This document shows, one piece after another, positions 18,490 through 27,414 of a stretch of DNA of 64,000 nucleotides. How positions within the stretch are numbered: the stretch's first letter is position 1; the number at the start of each line of letters is the position of its first letter. Below the pieces are notes generated by a model. The model was not told where the DNA came from. It was given only the letters and a program-made list of their open reading frames with translations, and searched no databases. The position numbers were made by a program, and so were the translations under genes. Source of the DNA: Nonlabens xylanidelens (GTDB lineage Bacteria > Bacteroidota > Bacteroidia > Flavobacteriales > Flavobacteriaceae); contig NZ_PTJE01000001.1 of the NCBI RefSeq assembly GCF_002934445.1, positions 868,001 through 932,000 on the forward strand, in the 5' to 3' direction.

Positions 18490-19221
18490 ATGAAAAACAC
18501 AGTAATTATTATTCCTACTTATAATGAAATCGACAACATACAGTTAATGATCGATGCCGTTTTAAGTCAAAGTGATGATTTGCACTTGCTTATTGTAGAT
18601 GATAATTCTCCAGATGGTACTGGTCAGGTTGTTAAAAACAACCTTGCTAATTATTCCGGTAGATTATTTCTAGAAGAGCGCGAGGGTAAACAAGGCTTGG
18701 GTACTGCGTATATTCATGGATTTAAATGGGCGCTTTATAGAGATTATGAATTCATTTTTGAAATGGATGCAGACTTCTCTCATAATCCTAATGATATACC
18801 TGTATTGTACAAGGCTTGTAAAAATGAAGGTGCAGACCTTGCTATAGGCAGTAGATATGTGCGTGGTGTAAATGTTGTTAACTGGCCCATGTCTAGAGTT
18901 TTGCTTTCCTATTTTGCCTCAAAATATGTAAGATTCATAACTAGAATGTCGATACACGACACGACTGCAGGTTTTAAATGCTATAAAGCATCACTTTTAA
19001 GTAAAATCAACTTAGATAAGATTAAATTTGTAGGATATGCATTTCAAATAGAAATGAAGTTCAAAGCTTTTTTATTAAAAGCTAATATTATGGAAGTTCC
19101 AGTAATTTTTACAGATCGTTCTAGAGGACAGTCTAAGATGAGCGGTGGTATTATACATGAAGCGGTTACTGGAGTATTTATTATGAAAATTAAAAGTTTG
19201 ATAGGGAAGCTTGAATTATGA
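18490..19221 (+). CDS. Polyprenyl-phosphate mannosyltransferase-like GT2 glycosyltransferase
   Basis: A 243-residue family-2 glycosyltransferase of the dolichyl/polyprenyl-phosphate mannose synthase type, which transfers a sugar from a nucleotide donor to a lipid carrier. The N-terminal VIIIPTYNEIDNI, the DDNSPDGT nucleotide-binding motif (about 41-48), the metal-binding MDADFSHNP (about 94-102) and the later TAGFKCYK and SRGQSKMSGG motifs are all present. No membrane-spanning C-terminal domain is fused. ATG 18490 is preferred to TTG 18478 because a TATTTTTG -7 element occupies 18473-18480. Its stop overlaps the start of pyrC (ATGA), indicating coupling. Confidence 0.88.
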   Translation: MKNTVIIIPTYNEIDNIQLMIDAVLSQSDDLHLLIVDDNSPDGTGQVVKNNLANYSGRLFLEEREGKQGLGTAYIHGFKWALYRDYEFIFEMDADFSHNPNDIPVLYKACKNEGADLAIGSRYVRGVNVVNWPMSRVLLSYFASKYVRFITRMSIHDTTAGFKCYKASLLSKINLDKIKFVGYAFQIEMKFKAFLLKANIMEVPVIFTDRSRGQSKMSGGIIHEAVTGVFIMKIKSLIGKLEL

Positions 19222-20558
19222 AGAAGACATTAATTAAAAACGCAAAGATTGTTACTGACGGTGTCACTAGAGAAGGTGATGTTTATATAGAAGGAGATAC
19301 AATCAAAGAAATAGCAGAAAGTATAAGCGCAAAAAATGCAGATACTATTGTTATTGATATAGAGGGTAAATACTTATTACCAGGAGCAATTGATGATCAG
19401 GTACATTTTAGAGAGCCAGGTCTTACACATAAAGCAACTATAGCTACAGAAAGTGCTGCTGCTGTTGCAGGTGGGATTACCACATTTATGGAAATGCCTA
19501 ATACAAATCCACAGACTACTACCATTAAAGAATGGGAGAAAAAGATGGAAACGGCTGCAAATGATAGTCATGCAAACTATGCTTTCATGTTCGGTGGGAC
19601 TAATGATAACCTAGAAGAAATCCTAAAAGTAGATACGTCTAGAGTACCTGCTTTAAAATTATTCTTAGGTTCTTCTACAGGTAATATGCTTGTAGATGAT
19701 AAAGAAGTGTTGCGTGAAATATTTTCTAAAGTAAAATTGCGCATCGCTTTACATTGTGAAGATGAGGCTACAATTAAAGCAAATTTTAAAGAAGCTTTTG
19801 ATACCTATGGAGATGATATTCCTATGGATCAACATCCTAAAATAAGAAGTGAAGATGCTTGTTATATAAGTAGTAGTGGTGCGGTAGAACTAGCTAAGGA
19901 AACTGGTGCTAGAATACATGTGTTCCATTTGTCTACAGGGAAGGAGACCTCACTGTTTTCTAATAAAGAGGCAATTAAAGATAAGAAAATCACTGCAGAG
20001 GTATGTATACACCACCTATGGTTTAGTGATGAAGACTATGCTACAAAAGGTAAGTTTATAAAGTGGAATCCAGCAGTAAAAACAGCTACTGATAGAGAAG
20101 AGTTGTGGCAAGCGCTATTAGATGACCGTATAGATGTGATCGCAACAGACCATGCGCCACACACACTAGAAGAAAAATCAAATCCATACACTAGTTGTCC
20201 TAGTGGAGGTCCATTAGTGCAACATGCATTACCTGCAATGTTGCAATTTGTTCACGACGAAAAGATCTCAATAGAAAAGGTAGTAGAGAAAATGTGTCAT
20301 AATCCGGCATTACTATTTGATATAGAAAACCGTGGTTTCATAAGAGAAGGTTATAAGGCAGATCTTGTTGTGGTAGATACTAACAATCCATGGACTGTGA
20401 CTAAGGAGAACGTGCTTGCAAAATGTGGGTGGTCACCATTTGAAGGTGTTACATTTAAAAGCCGCATTATGCAAACCTTTGTTAATGGAGAGCTAGCATA
20501 TAAAAACTTTAAAGTGAGCGATCATAAAAGTGCTCAAGAACTTTCTTTTAAACGATGA
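19218..20558 (+). CDS. pyrC: Dihydroorotase
   Basis: A 446-residue class I dihydroorotase, forming dihydroorotate from carbamoyl-aspartate in pyrimidine synthesis. The metal-site motif near residues 59-67 reads DDQVHFREP, so the first histidine of the usual H-x-H pair is Gln; Bacteroidota dihydroorotases such as that of Porphyromonas share this form, so it is a lineage trait. Other expected pieces are present: LKLFLGSSTGNML, IALHCEDE, IHVFHLSTG, VCIHHLWFSD, and IATDHAPH near residue 310 with the catalytic Asp. It overlaps the glycosyltransferase upstream and the DUF4296 gene downstream by four bases each, so the three form one operon. Confidence 0.94.
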   Translation: MKKTLIKNAKIVTDGVTREGDVYIEGDTIKEIAESISAKNADTIVIDIEGKYLLPGAIDDQVHFREPGLTHKATIATESAAAVAGGITTFMEMPNTNPQTTTIKEWEKKMETAANDSHANYAFMFGGTNDNLEEILKVDTSRVPALKLFLGSSTGNMLVDDKEVLREIFSKVKLRIALHCEDEATIKANFKEAFDTYGDDIPMDQHPKIRSEDACYISSSGAVELAKETGARIHVFHLSTGKETSLFSNKEAIKDKKITAEVCIHHLWFSDEDYATKGKFIKWNPAVKTATDREELWQALLDDRIDVIATDHAPHTLEEKSNPYTSCPSGGPLVQHALPAMLQFVHDEKISIEKVVEKMCHNPALLFDIENRGFIREGYKADLVVVDTNNPWTVTKENVLAKCGWSPFEGVTFKSRIMQTFVNGELAYKNFKVSDHKSAQELSFKR

Positions 20559-20992
20559 AAAAAATAACCGCCATAATCTTAATCCTTTTTACACTTTCAT
20601 GTTCTAATGTAGAGACATCTGCAAAACCAGATAATCTGTTTGATCAGGATAAAATGGCAGCTATCATCACTGATCTATATATAATAGAAGGTGCGATATC
20701 TTCTAATAGAACCGCTTATATTGAAAAAGGTGTACAGCCTAGTTCTTACCTTTTTGAAAAGTATACTATGGACAGTATAAGTTTTCAAGAGAATTTAAAT
20801 TATTATACAGATAGGGTAGAAGATTACGTTCTGATAATGCAAAAAGTACAAGATAATTTAAAGGTTCTTCAAGACTCTGTAAGTTCTAGGCAAGAAAGGT
20901 TTAATAAAGAACAAGAGAATCTAGTCCCTAAAAGCACTGTTGAAAAAGGTAAGAAAAAGGAGAAAGTAAAAAATATTGAAGAAGAACTTTAG
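20555..20992 (+). CDS. DUF4296 domain lipoprotein
   Basis: A 145-residue lipoprotein. The N-terminal MKKITAIILILFTLSC ends in a lipobox with Cys16 as the lipidation site. The following FDQDKMAAIITDLYIIEGAI segment is the core of DUF4296, a Bacteroidota family of unknown function. The C-terminal third is charged and probably helical. Coupled to pyrC by ATGA. Its TAG stop overlaps the stop of the converging epimerase gene by four bases. Confidence 0.82.
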   Translation: MKKITAIILILFTLSCSNVETSAKPDNLFDQDKMAAIITDLYIIEGAISSNRTAYIEKGVQPSSYLFEKYTMDSISFQENLNYYTDRVEDYVLIMQKVQDNLKVLQDSVSSRQERFNKEQENLVPKSTVEKGKKKEKVKNIEEEL

Positions 20993-21990
20993 TGTTTTCT
21001 TTCATTATAAAATTTACAAACTCTTTCTATACTTTCAGCTACAGAGATGAAATCAAAGCTTAAAACAGTTTTTGCATTTTCATTAGAATACTTAGTATTT
21101 GAGCTTAGTGAATTAACAGTTGCTGTGCTAAGTTTTCTTTTTAACCCTAATAGATTGGGTATTTTTAATAAGTAAGAAACAGCTGTCAGTAAACTTTTAG
21201 ATAGTTTTATGCTAGGCTTCTTTTTGTTTAGAGAGATCGCTATATAGGCTAATACATCTTTGTAAGATTTATTTTCAGATACTAATATGACACGCTCGTT
21301 AGTATAATCACTCTCGGTAAGTTCTTGCATGGCCTTTGCTACATCTCTTACATCTACAAAACCACTGCTGCCATCTGTGTAGAAACTATTACCGCTGGCC
21401 GTTTTACTAAATAATTGACCAGAGCCACTGTTCCAGTTGCCTTCTCCTAGAATTACACCAGGATTAACAATAACTACTTCTAGGTTTTCTTGTGTTGCTC
21501 GCCATGCCTCCATTTCTGCGCCAAATTTTGTGATCGCATAGTCTGTGTTGAGTCCGTCTAGATTAAAATAGTCATCCTCATTTACAGCCCTGCCGCCTAC
21601 AGATTCTCCTAGAGCAGCAATGCTACTTACGTGGCACAATTTACTCACGCCACGCGCTATGGCTACATTAATCACATTCTCTGTGCCGCGCATGTTTATG
21701 CTTTTAAGATGTTCAAAATCTAGACCATCAATTGCGGCAGCACAATGATAAACGGTAGTGATATTTTCCATTGCTTTTTCAAGACTTGGAATCTCAAGAA
21801 TGTCGGCTTGTAGCCACTGAAAATTATCGACTTGTACACTTGCACCTTTTTCATAAGACTCAAAAATCTCACGTGTATTATCAAGAGTTTTTAAATCTCG
21901 ATAAAGAGCAATGATGTTGTTTCCGCTTTCGCGAAAGCGGTATAACAAATGTCCACCTACTAATCCTGTTGCACCTGTGATTAAAATCAT
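20989..21990 (-). CDS. NAD-dependent epimerase/dehydratase family protein
   Basis: A 333-residue extended short-chain dehydrogenase. The NAD-binding MILITGATGLVGGHLLY begins at residue 1, acidic and Rossmann motifs follow, and the active-site YAITKFGAE gives the Tyr-x-x-x-Lys pair near residue 152. It most resembles sugar-nucleotide or steroid-type epimerases and dihydroflavonol-reductase-like proteins; the substrate is unknown. ATG 21990 is preferred to an upstream GTG because it leads directly into the beta strand. A palindrome copy (21924-21939) encodes Arg18-Ser22 in the helix just after the glycine-rich loop, apparently without length change. Confidence 0.86.
   Translation of the reverse strand: MILITGATGLVGGHLLYRFRESGNNIIALYRDLKTLDNTREIFESYEKGASVQVDNFQWLQADILEIPSLEKAMENITTVYHCAAAIDGLDFEHLKSINMRGTENVINVAIARGVSKLCHVSSIAALGESVGGRAVNEDDYFNLDGLNTDYAITKFGAEMEAWRATQENLEVVIVNPGVILGEGNWNSGSGQLFSKTASGNSFYTDGSSGFVDVRDVAKAMQELTESDYTNERVILVSENKSYKDVLAYIAISLNKKKPSIKLSKSLLTAVSYLLKIPNLLGLKRKLSTATVNSLSSNTKYSNENAKTVLSFDFISVAESIERVCKFYNERKH
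21924..21939. repeat. Palindrome copy 6 (epimerase gene)
   Basis: Exact copy read as RFRES at residues 18-22 of the epimerase. Distance from copy 5 is 4,959 bases. Confidence 0.95.
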
Positions 21991-22045
21991 GCAGTAAAAG
22001 TACACAATACAAGGCTTAAAAAACCTTTAAAAAAAGCCAAACACA

Positions 22046-22053
22046 TATATTTG
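22046..22053 (+). promoter_or_regulatory. Candidate -7 element for tyrS
   Basis: TATATTTG is a perfect -7 match 19 bases before the tyrS ATG. The -33 region (CTTTA near 22025) is weak. Confidence 0.4.
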
Positions 22054-22072
22054 CAATTGTAAAAATGGAATT

Positions 22073-23371
22073 ATGGCTTACAACTTTGTAGAAGAGTTAA
22101 AATGGCGCGGTATGATACACGATATCATGCCCGATACAGAAGAAATGTTACAAAATGAAGTGGTGTCTGGTTATATAGGTTTTGACCCTACTGCAGACTC
22201 TCTTCATATAGGTAGTATGGTGCAAATCATTCTTTTAATGCATTTACAACGTTCTGGTCATAGGCCTATAGCGCTAGTAGGTGGTGCAACAGGTATGATA
22301 GGTGATCCTAGTGGTAAAAGTGCAGAGCGTAATTTACTAACACAAGATATCCTAGATAAAAATATCGCTGGTGTTAAAAGCGTTATTTCTAGATTTATTG
22401 ATTTTGAAGGTGGTGAAGAAGAAACGAGAGCTAAATTGGTGAATAATTACGACTGGATGAAAGACTTTAGTCTTATAGATTTTGCTCGTGATATCGGTAA
22501 GCACATTACGGTTAATTACATGATGGCAAAAGAGTCTGTAAAGAAACGTGTGTCTGGAGAAGGTGATGGAATGAGTTTTACTGAGTTTACTTATCAATTA
22601 TTTCAAGGGTATGATTACTTGCACTTGTATCAAAATGAAGGTGTAAAATTACAAATAGGTGGTTCTGATCAATGGGGAAATATTACTACCGGAACAGAGT
22701 TAGTACGTCGCGTGGCTAGAGGTAAAGCATATGCTTTAACAACACCTCTTGTTACTAAGACGGATGGAACTAAATTCGGTAAAACAGAAGGTGGTAATAT
22801 CTGGCTAGATGCAGATAAAACAAGTGTTTATAAATTTTATCAATTCTGGATTACAGCAACTGATGATGATGCGGTGAACTGGATTAAGATTTTTACTTTC
22901 TTAGATAAGGAAACTTGTGAGGCTTTAATTGAAGAGCATCAAAAAGATCCTGGTTACCGTGTGTTACAGAAACGTCTTGCAGAGGAGATAACTACTTTAG
23001 TTCATGGTAAAGAAGCTTTTGAAACAGCGGTTGAGGCATCTGGAATATTGTTTTCTAAAAAAGTAACTCCAGAGCAATGGGGTAAAATGGATCAGGCAAC
23101 ATTGTTAGAGATTTTTGATGGTGTGCCACAGGTAGAAATAGAAAGAGACGCAATTGCAAATGGAGTGGATGTGGTTACTTTTATGAATGAAACTACTGGT
23201 TTCCTTAGTTCTAACGGTGAGGTGCGTAGAGCACTTAAAGAAAATAGCCTAAGCGTTAATAAAAATAAAATTACTGAAGATAAGGTGATTACCGAAGAAG
23301 ACGTGATTGCTGGAAATATGATCTTATTACAACGTGGTAAGAAGAATTACTTTTTAGTAGTTTTAAAATAA
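22073..23371 (+). CDS. tyrS: Tyrosyl-tRNA synthetase
   Basis: A 432-residue class I synthetase charging tRNA-Tyr. The HIGH-type signature is His45-Ile-Gly-Ser in PTADSLHIGSM, and the KMSKS-type loop is KFGKT at about residues 234-238. Tyrosine-pocket motifs (GGATGMIGDPSGKSAER and GGSDQWGN) are present. The C-terminal part (from about 360) is the S4-like RNA-binding domain, ending with a typical KNYFLVVL strand. Standard length and organisation; monocistronic with its own terminator. Confidence 0.97.
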   Translation: MAYNFVEELKWRGMIHDIMPDTEEMLQNEVVSGYIGFDPTADSLHIGSMVQIILLMHLQRSGHRPIALVGGATGMIGDPSGKSAERNLLTQDILDKNIAGVKSVISRFIDFEGGEEETRAKLVNNYDWMKDFSLIDFARDIGKHITVNYMMAKESVKKRVSGEGDGMSFTEFTYQLFQGYDYLHLYQNEGVKLQIGGSDQWGNITTGTELVRRVARGKAYALTTPLVTKTDGTKFGKTEGGNIWLDADKTSVYKFYQFWITATDDDAVNWIKIFTFLDKETCEALIEEHQKDPGYRVLQKRLAEEITTLVHGKEAFETAVEASGILFSKKVTPEQWGKMDQATLLEIFDGVPQVEIERDAIANGVDVVTFMNETTGFLSSNGEVRRALKENSLSVNKNKITEDKVITEEDVIAGNMILLQRGKKNYFLVVLK

Positions 23372-23395
23372 TTTTACTTCACGCCATATAATATA

Positions 23396-23425
23396 AAAGA
23401 CAACTTGGAAACAAGTTGTCTTTTT
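23396..23425. terminator. Terminator after tyrS
   Basis: AAAGACAACTTG and CAAGTTGTCTTT form a 12-base stem around a four-base loop, followed by a T-rich run. The AT-rich left side suggests it can also serve the converging acyltransferase gene. Confidence 0.87.
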
Positions 23426-23447
23426 CTTTTCTTGAGATATGGATTTA

Positions 23448-24419
23448 TTAATTAACTGCCATTAAGTTACAACCTCTAATGTCAGAGTGATCAAACCTTC
23501 CCAAAACTTGAAAGCTTCCATCCTTAAAGCTTTTACCTAAGTCTTGTGTTGCGATAAAAGAACAAGAATTATAATTGGCTAGATCAATAATATTTAAACC
23601 TCCAGTTTTACCATTATCTATAAGCGATAAAGGATCATTTGTGTCTCTAGTAATTACCTTCATCCATTGCGGTGTGGTAAAATTGATGCCGTCACTCGCA
23701 TAGGCTTGTGATAAAAGTTCGGTCATTCCATATTCACTTTGAATACTTGCTTGCGGGAAAGCTGTTTTTAGAATCTGGTGTAGTTCTGGTTTTACGATCT
23801 CTTTGCGCATACCTTTCATACCGCCAGTTTCTATAATAATGACATTATCGAGTGGCATAGCATATTGTTCTGCTAGTTGTAGTAGAGCAAATGTAACACC
23901 GATAAGAATTACTTTTTGATTGGTTTTTTGAAGGTTTTTAAGTATGCTAGCTAGTTCTTCTAAATTGTTGAGGTAAAAACCGCTTTCTGTGCGTCCAGAT
24001 TTATTAATCCAGCGTTGTGCCATGTAGACTAATGAAGAGCCTGTGCGGTCTAAATAATGCGGTAGTAAAGCTAGAACCACATAATCTTCAATAGCTCCAT
24101 AAGTAGCTTTAAAACTGTCGTCTAGGCTGTGGTCATATACCTTTAAATCTGTTACAAGATGTTTTGAGACTGTGCTACCTGTTGTGCCACTGCTGGTAAA
24201 TGTTATTTGGGTAGGGTCAGTGTTGCTTATTACTTGATGGGATTTAAAAAATTGTATAGGTAAAAAAGGGATTTTTTCTAAGGAGTCCACTTCTTTTACG
24301 TTTAACAAATCGCAATACTGTTTATAAACTGGATTGTACTGCCTTTGATAAGCATAAATTTTTAAAGCCATTTGTTCAAAAGCTTTATTAGAATCAATAT
24401 CAAAAACAGGAAATATCAC
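23448..24419 (-). CDS. LuxE/PaaK-like acyl-protein synthetase / acyltransferase
   Basis: A protein of about 323 residues from the adenylate-forming LuxE family. The phosphate-binding loop TFTSSGTTGS lies near residues 75-85, and the SEYGMTELLSQAYA motif near residue 231-244 matches the conserved YGxTE of acyl-adenylating enzymes. Flavobacterial homologues are annotated as acyltransferases, often near surface-polysaccharide genes, but none is adjacent here. No ATG opens the frame; I choose GTG at 24419 because it gives the family-like start IFPVFDIDSNKAFEQMALKI, while a TTG six codons upstream is possible. Confidence 0.78.
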   Translation of the reverse strand: MIFPVFDIDSNKAFEQMALKIYAYQRQYNPVYKQYCDLLNVKEVDSLEKIPFLPIQFFKSHQVISNTDPTQITFTSSGTTGSTVSKHLVTDLKVYDHSLDDSFKATYGAIEDYVVLALLPHYLDRTGSSLVYMAQRWINKSGRTESGFYLNNLEELASILKNLQKTNQKVILIGVTFALLQLAEQYAMPLDNVIIIETGGMKGMRKEIVKPELHQILKTAFPQASIQSEYGMTELLSQAYASDGINFTTPQWMKVITRDTNDPLSLIDNGKTGGLNIIDLANYNSCSFIATQDLGKSFKDGSFQVLGRFDHSDIRGCNLMAVN

Positions 24420-24445
24420 ATCAAGAATTTGAAACAAAAGTAAAT

Positions 24446-24475
24446 AAAAAAGCGCCGCAGTAAAACTGCAGCGCT
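24446..24475 (-). terminator. Terminator after the lamin-tail T9SS protein gene
   Basis: AGCGC-GCAG and CTGC-GCGCT pair around TAAAA with one internal mismatch (24451-24475); on the minus strand this is followed by a T run. Confidence 0.7.
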
Positions 24476-24502
24476 TAGTAAATTATAAAGGTTAGGTATC
24501 GA

Positions 24503-26443
24503 TTACTTGATAACTAGTTTGCGTGTTTGAGTTGCGTTTCCTTGAGAAATCTTAACGATATACATTCCAGAATCAAGGTTGCTTACATTTAATTCATTTG
24601 TAAGACCAGCTGCAGTTAATACTCTCTGACCTAAAGTAGAATAGATTATTACATCCACGGCTTCTCCATTTGTAGAAACTATGTTTACTGTAGAACCATT
24701 TACTGGATTAGGATAGATTTTGAAAGTATTTGCGTCAAAAGTATCGTTAGATAATGTAAAGTCATTTACTGCTCCAGGAGTACCTAAATCACCATCACCA
24801 TAAGCAGTTACGGCAAGACCCCAGTTTGTACCTAAGTCATTATCTGTAGAGTTATAGCTGCTTAAAGATAATTCCATGCTCACACCAGTTCCATCAGGGA
24901 AAGTTGCACCGTTATCCCAAGAAACTTCGTCGATAACAGTTCCTCCACATTGAATAGATAATTCATCAGATCCATTTCCTAAAAATGTAGAAGTACCATC
25001 ATAAACATAGTCAGGAGTGATTCCACCGTTTGCAAGAGGATCAGCATTTGCAACAAATACAGCATATCCATTTGCAGGAACAATTACAGAAAGGATTACA
25101 GTAAAGTTTTCGTTTGCACTTGTTAAATCTACAATCTCATAACCTAACATGTCTATTGCAGCTCCTGTTGTGTTGTATACTTCAAAGTATTCACCAACGT
25201 TATCACCTACCGCAGCAGGGTTTTGCATAATTTCTGTAATTATTAAATCTCCAGGGTTTGCACAAGTTACATTACCTAGACACGCAGGGCTTGAGATGTT
25301 GCGAGTTAGAGTACATGAGCTATTTGCTGCATCACCAGTAACTGTAACTGTAAAGTCTACACCTTCAGTAACACCTGTAATTGTAATCTGTCCAGCTGCA
25401 ACAGTAGAAGGATCATCTCCAGCTACAGTTCCATTACCAGCAGTGTCAATAACATAAGTAGAAGTACTACCACCTGTAAAATCTATAGTTACATCATATA
25501 AATCTACACCAGATGTAGAAGTCTGACATGTTTCAGTGATTGTACCTAATTGTAGGTCACATGGGAATGCAACGTCAAAACTAGTTGAGTCAGTAGTGAT
25601 TAACATAGTACCGTTTACCATTGAGACAGTTACATTATAAGTAACACCATCCATTACAGTTATAGAATAAGGAGAAGTAACATCTAAGTTATCAGTACCG
25701 TTTACTGATACATTAAATGTTGCTCCAGCAGGAAGGTTCATAGAGTTCCATGTGATATCAGTTGTAGTTGTACCACCAGCAAGTGTAGATCCATCAGAAG
25801 GAGCAGTAATAGTAACAGCAGGAACTGTAGACATAACAGTTGTGTATGTTCCTATTCCACCTATTAAAGTTTCAAAAGTATCAGTACCACCTTGACAAAC
25901 TCCAAGGTTGTTTAAAGAACCTGCACCGCCAAATACCCAGTTAGCTTCTACAAAACCATTATCTGGTCCAGTACCGTTAATTCTTTTTGCAGAAGAATCT
26001 GCATATTCCCATGTCTGACCAGTTCCGTCCACACCGCTTACTCCATATTGATCAATTACAGTACTAGTTGCTGTTTCAATAATTCTAATACGGTCATCAC
26101 CATTTAGGTTAATTACATTATCAGTAAGTACAGTTGCACTTGCTAGACCAGGAAATTCAGTAGCTAATGCTCCTGCACTACCTGTAGTCGTTACATAAAT
26201 AAAACCATCTGTAACAGTACCGAATCCAGAAAGATCAAATGCACTACCCCAAGTTGTGTTTCCGTTAGTTTGATTTTCTAATGAGAATAAAGTAAAGTCA
26301 ACTGTACCGCTAGCATAAATCTCTAGTAATTTAGGGTTTCCACCAGAACAATCACCGTCTACAATAGAGGTAATTATAGGTTGTTGAGCAAAAGAAGTAG
26401 CCGCAATAAAGAACATTACGACACTAAAGTAAATTTGTTTCAT
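24503..26443 (-). CDS. T9SS-sorted surface protein with lamin-tail domain
   Basis: A 646-residue secreted protein. A signal peptide ends near SFAQ (residue 19). The N-terminal part (about 20-200) is a lamin-tail-like or related beta sandwich (LLEIYASGTVDFTLFSL). Repeated Ig-like Thr/Ser/Gly-rich segments follow, then a clear lamin-tail domain around residues 400-530 (LIITEIMQNPAAVGDN, YFEVYNTTG). The end, from about residue 565, is a type A T9SS sorting domain (FKIYPNPVNG, STLGQRVL, SGMYIVKIS). It is therefore likely exported by the type IX system and anchored to or released from the cell surface. Function of the cargo is unknown, with matrix, adhesion or DNA binding all possible. It has its own terminator. 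Confidence 0.88.
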   Translation of the reverse strand: MKQIYFSVVMFFIAATSFAQQPIITSIVDGDCSGGNPKLLEIYASGTVDFTLFSLENQTNGNTTWGSAFDLSGFGTVTDGFIYVTTTGSAGALATEFPGLASATVLTDNVINLNGDDRIRIIETATSTVIDQYGVSGVDGTGQTWEYADSSAKRINGTGPDNGFVEANWVFGGAGSLNNLGVCQGGTDTFETLIGGIGTYTTVMSTVPAVTITAPSDGSTLAGGTTTTDITWNSMNLPAGATFNVSVNGTDNLDVTSPYSITVMDGVTYNVTVSMVNGTMLITTDSTSFDVAFPCDLQLGTITETCQTSTSGVDLYDVTIDFTGGSTSTYVIDTAGNGTVAGDDPSTVAAGQITITGVTEGVDFTVTVTGDAANSSCTLTRNISSPACLGNVTCANPGDLIITEIMQNPAAVGDNVGEYFEVYNTTGAAIDMLGYEIVDLTSANENFTVILSVIVPANGYAVFVANADPLANGGITPDYVYDGTSTFLGNGSDELSIQCGGTVIDEVSWDNGATFPDGTGVSMELSLSSYNSTDNDLGTNWGLAVTAYGDGDLGTPGAVNDFTLSNDTFDANTFKIYPNPVNGSTVNIVSTNGEAVDVIIYSTLGQRVLTAAGLTNELNVSNLDSGMYIVKISQGNATQTRKLVIK

Positions 26444-26583
26444 CTTGTTGTAGTTTTTTGCGAATATACAATTTCTATAATGGTGTAAGTTTTGGCAGTC
26501 AGTTATTTAACGTTAAAGTAACATGCCTTCTAATGCTAGTGATAGCTAACTAATTGTGCTAGTATTGATAAGTTTATGAATTC

Positions 26584-26599
26584 CGCTTTCGCGAAAGCG
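26584..26599. repeat. Palindrome copy 7 (upstream of the response regulator)
   Basis: Exact copy in the 272-base divergent region 26444-26715, 117 bases before the response regulator ATG. No other feature is clear in this region. Distance from copy 6 is 4,660 bases. Confidence 0.95.
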
Positions 26600-26715
26600 A
26601 GATCATCACAAATTATTTTCATAACTTTATTTTTTTAATACACTGAGTTAACCTAAAGCTAACATGGATTTAAAACGCTTGAGTAACTATCTTTTTAATT
26701 TAGCCCATTAAGAAT

Positions 26716-27414
26716 ATGAAAGAAGAAATGAAAGACGCTAAAGCGAGAGTTCTATTAGTAGACGACGAGCCGGATATTTTAGAGATAGTAGGATACAATC
26801 TTAAAAATGAAGGTTATCAAGTATTTACGGCAGAGAATGGAGAGGAAGCTCTCAAAATTGCAAAGAAGAAAAAGCCAGACCTTATTATACTAGATGTCAT
26901 GATGCCGGTAATGGATGGGATCGAGGCCTGCGAGAAAATGCGCAAAACACCAGAATTAGACGGTACTGTAATAACTTTTCTAACTGCAAGAGGTGAAGAT
27001 TATTCAATGATCGCTGGTTTTGATGTGGGTGCAGATGATTATATTACAAAACCTGTAAAACCTAGAGTTCTTGTTTCTAAGGTAAAATCTCTTTTAAGAC
27101 GTAGAGAGAATGTTGCTCCAGAGGCTTCAAATATTTTAAAACTAGGAGATCTAGTTATCGATAGAGATCAGTACAAGATTATCTTTAAGAAGGAAGAAAT
27201 GATATTGCCTCGTAAAGAATTTGAATTACTTTCTTTACTGACTACTAAACCTGGTAAAGTGTTTAAAAGAGAAGAAATTCTTGATGTGGTGTGGGGTAAT
27301 GAAGTGATAGTGGGTGGTCGTACTATAGATGTACATATTAGAAAACTAAGAGAGAAGTTGGGAGATGACAGTTTTAAGACTGTGAAAGGGGTAGGTTATA
27401 AATATGTCAAATAA
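26716..27414 (+). CDS. OmpR/PhoB-type response regulator
   Basis: A 232-residue two-component regulator. The receiver domain (about 11-130) has the acidic pair in LLVDDEPD, the phospho-acceptor Asp60 in LIILDVMMP, the switch Thr in TFLTARGE and Lys in YITKPVKP. The C-terminal winged helix (about 140-232) carries the typical LLTTKPGKVFKREEIL and VDVHIRKLREKL-like motifs, so it binds DNA. It overlaps the downstream kinase gene by 11 bases, and the pair resembles PhoB/PhoR, though phosphate genes are not near. A palindrome copy lies 117 bases upstream of the start. Confidence 0.94.
   Translation: MKEEMKDAKARVLLVDDEPDILEIVGYNLKNEGYQVFTAENGEEALKIAKKKKPDLIILDVMMPVMDGIEACEKMRKTPELDGTVITFLTARGEDYSMIAGFDVGADDYITKPVKPRVLVSKVKSLLRRRENVAPEASNILKLGDLVIDRDQYKIIFKKEEMILPRKEFELLSLLTTKPGKVFKREEILDVVWGNEVIVGGRTIDVHIRKLREKLGDDSFKTVKGVGYKYVK

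Noticed and set aside
26444-26715. Search for a small RNA or small gene in the longest intergenic region
   Set aside because: Only palindrome copy 7 and AT-rich sequence were seen; no convincing promoter-terminator pair or reading frame.
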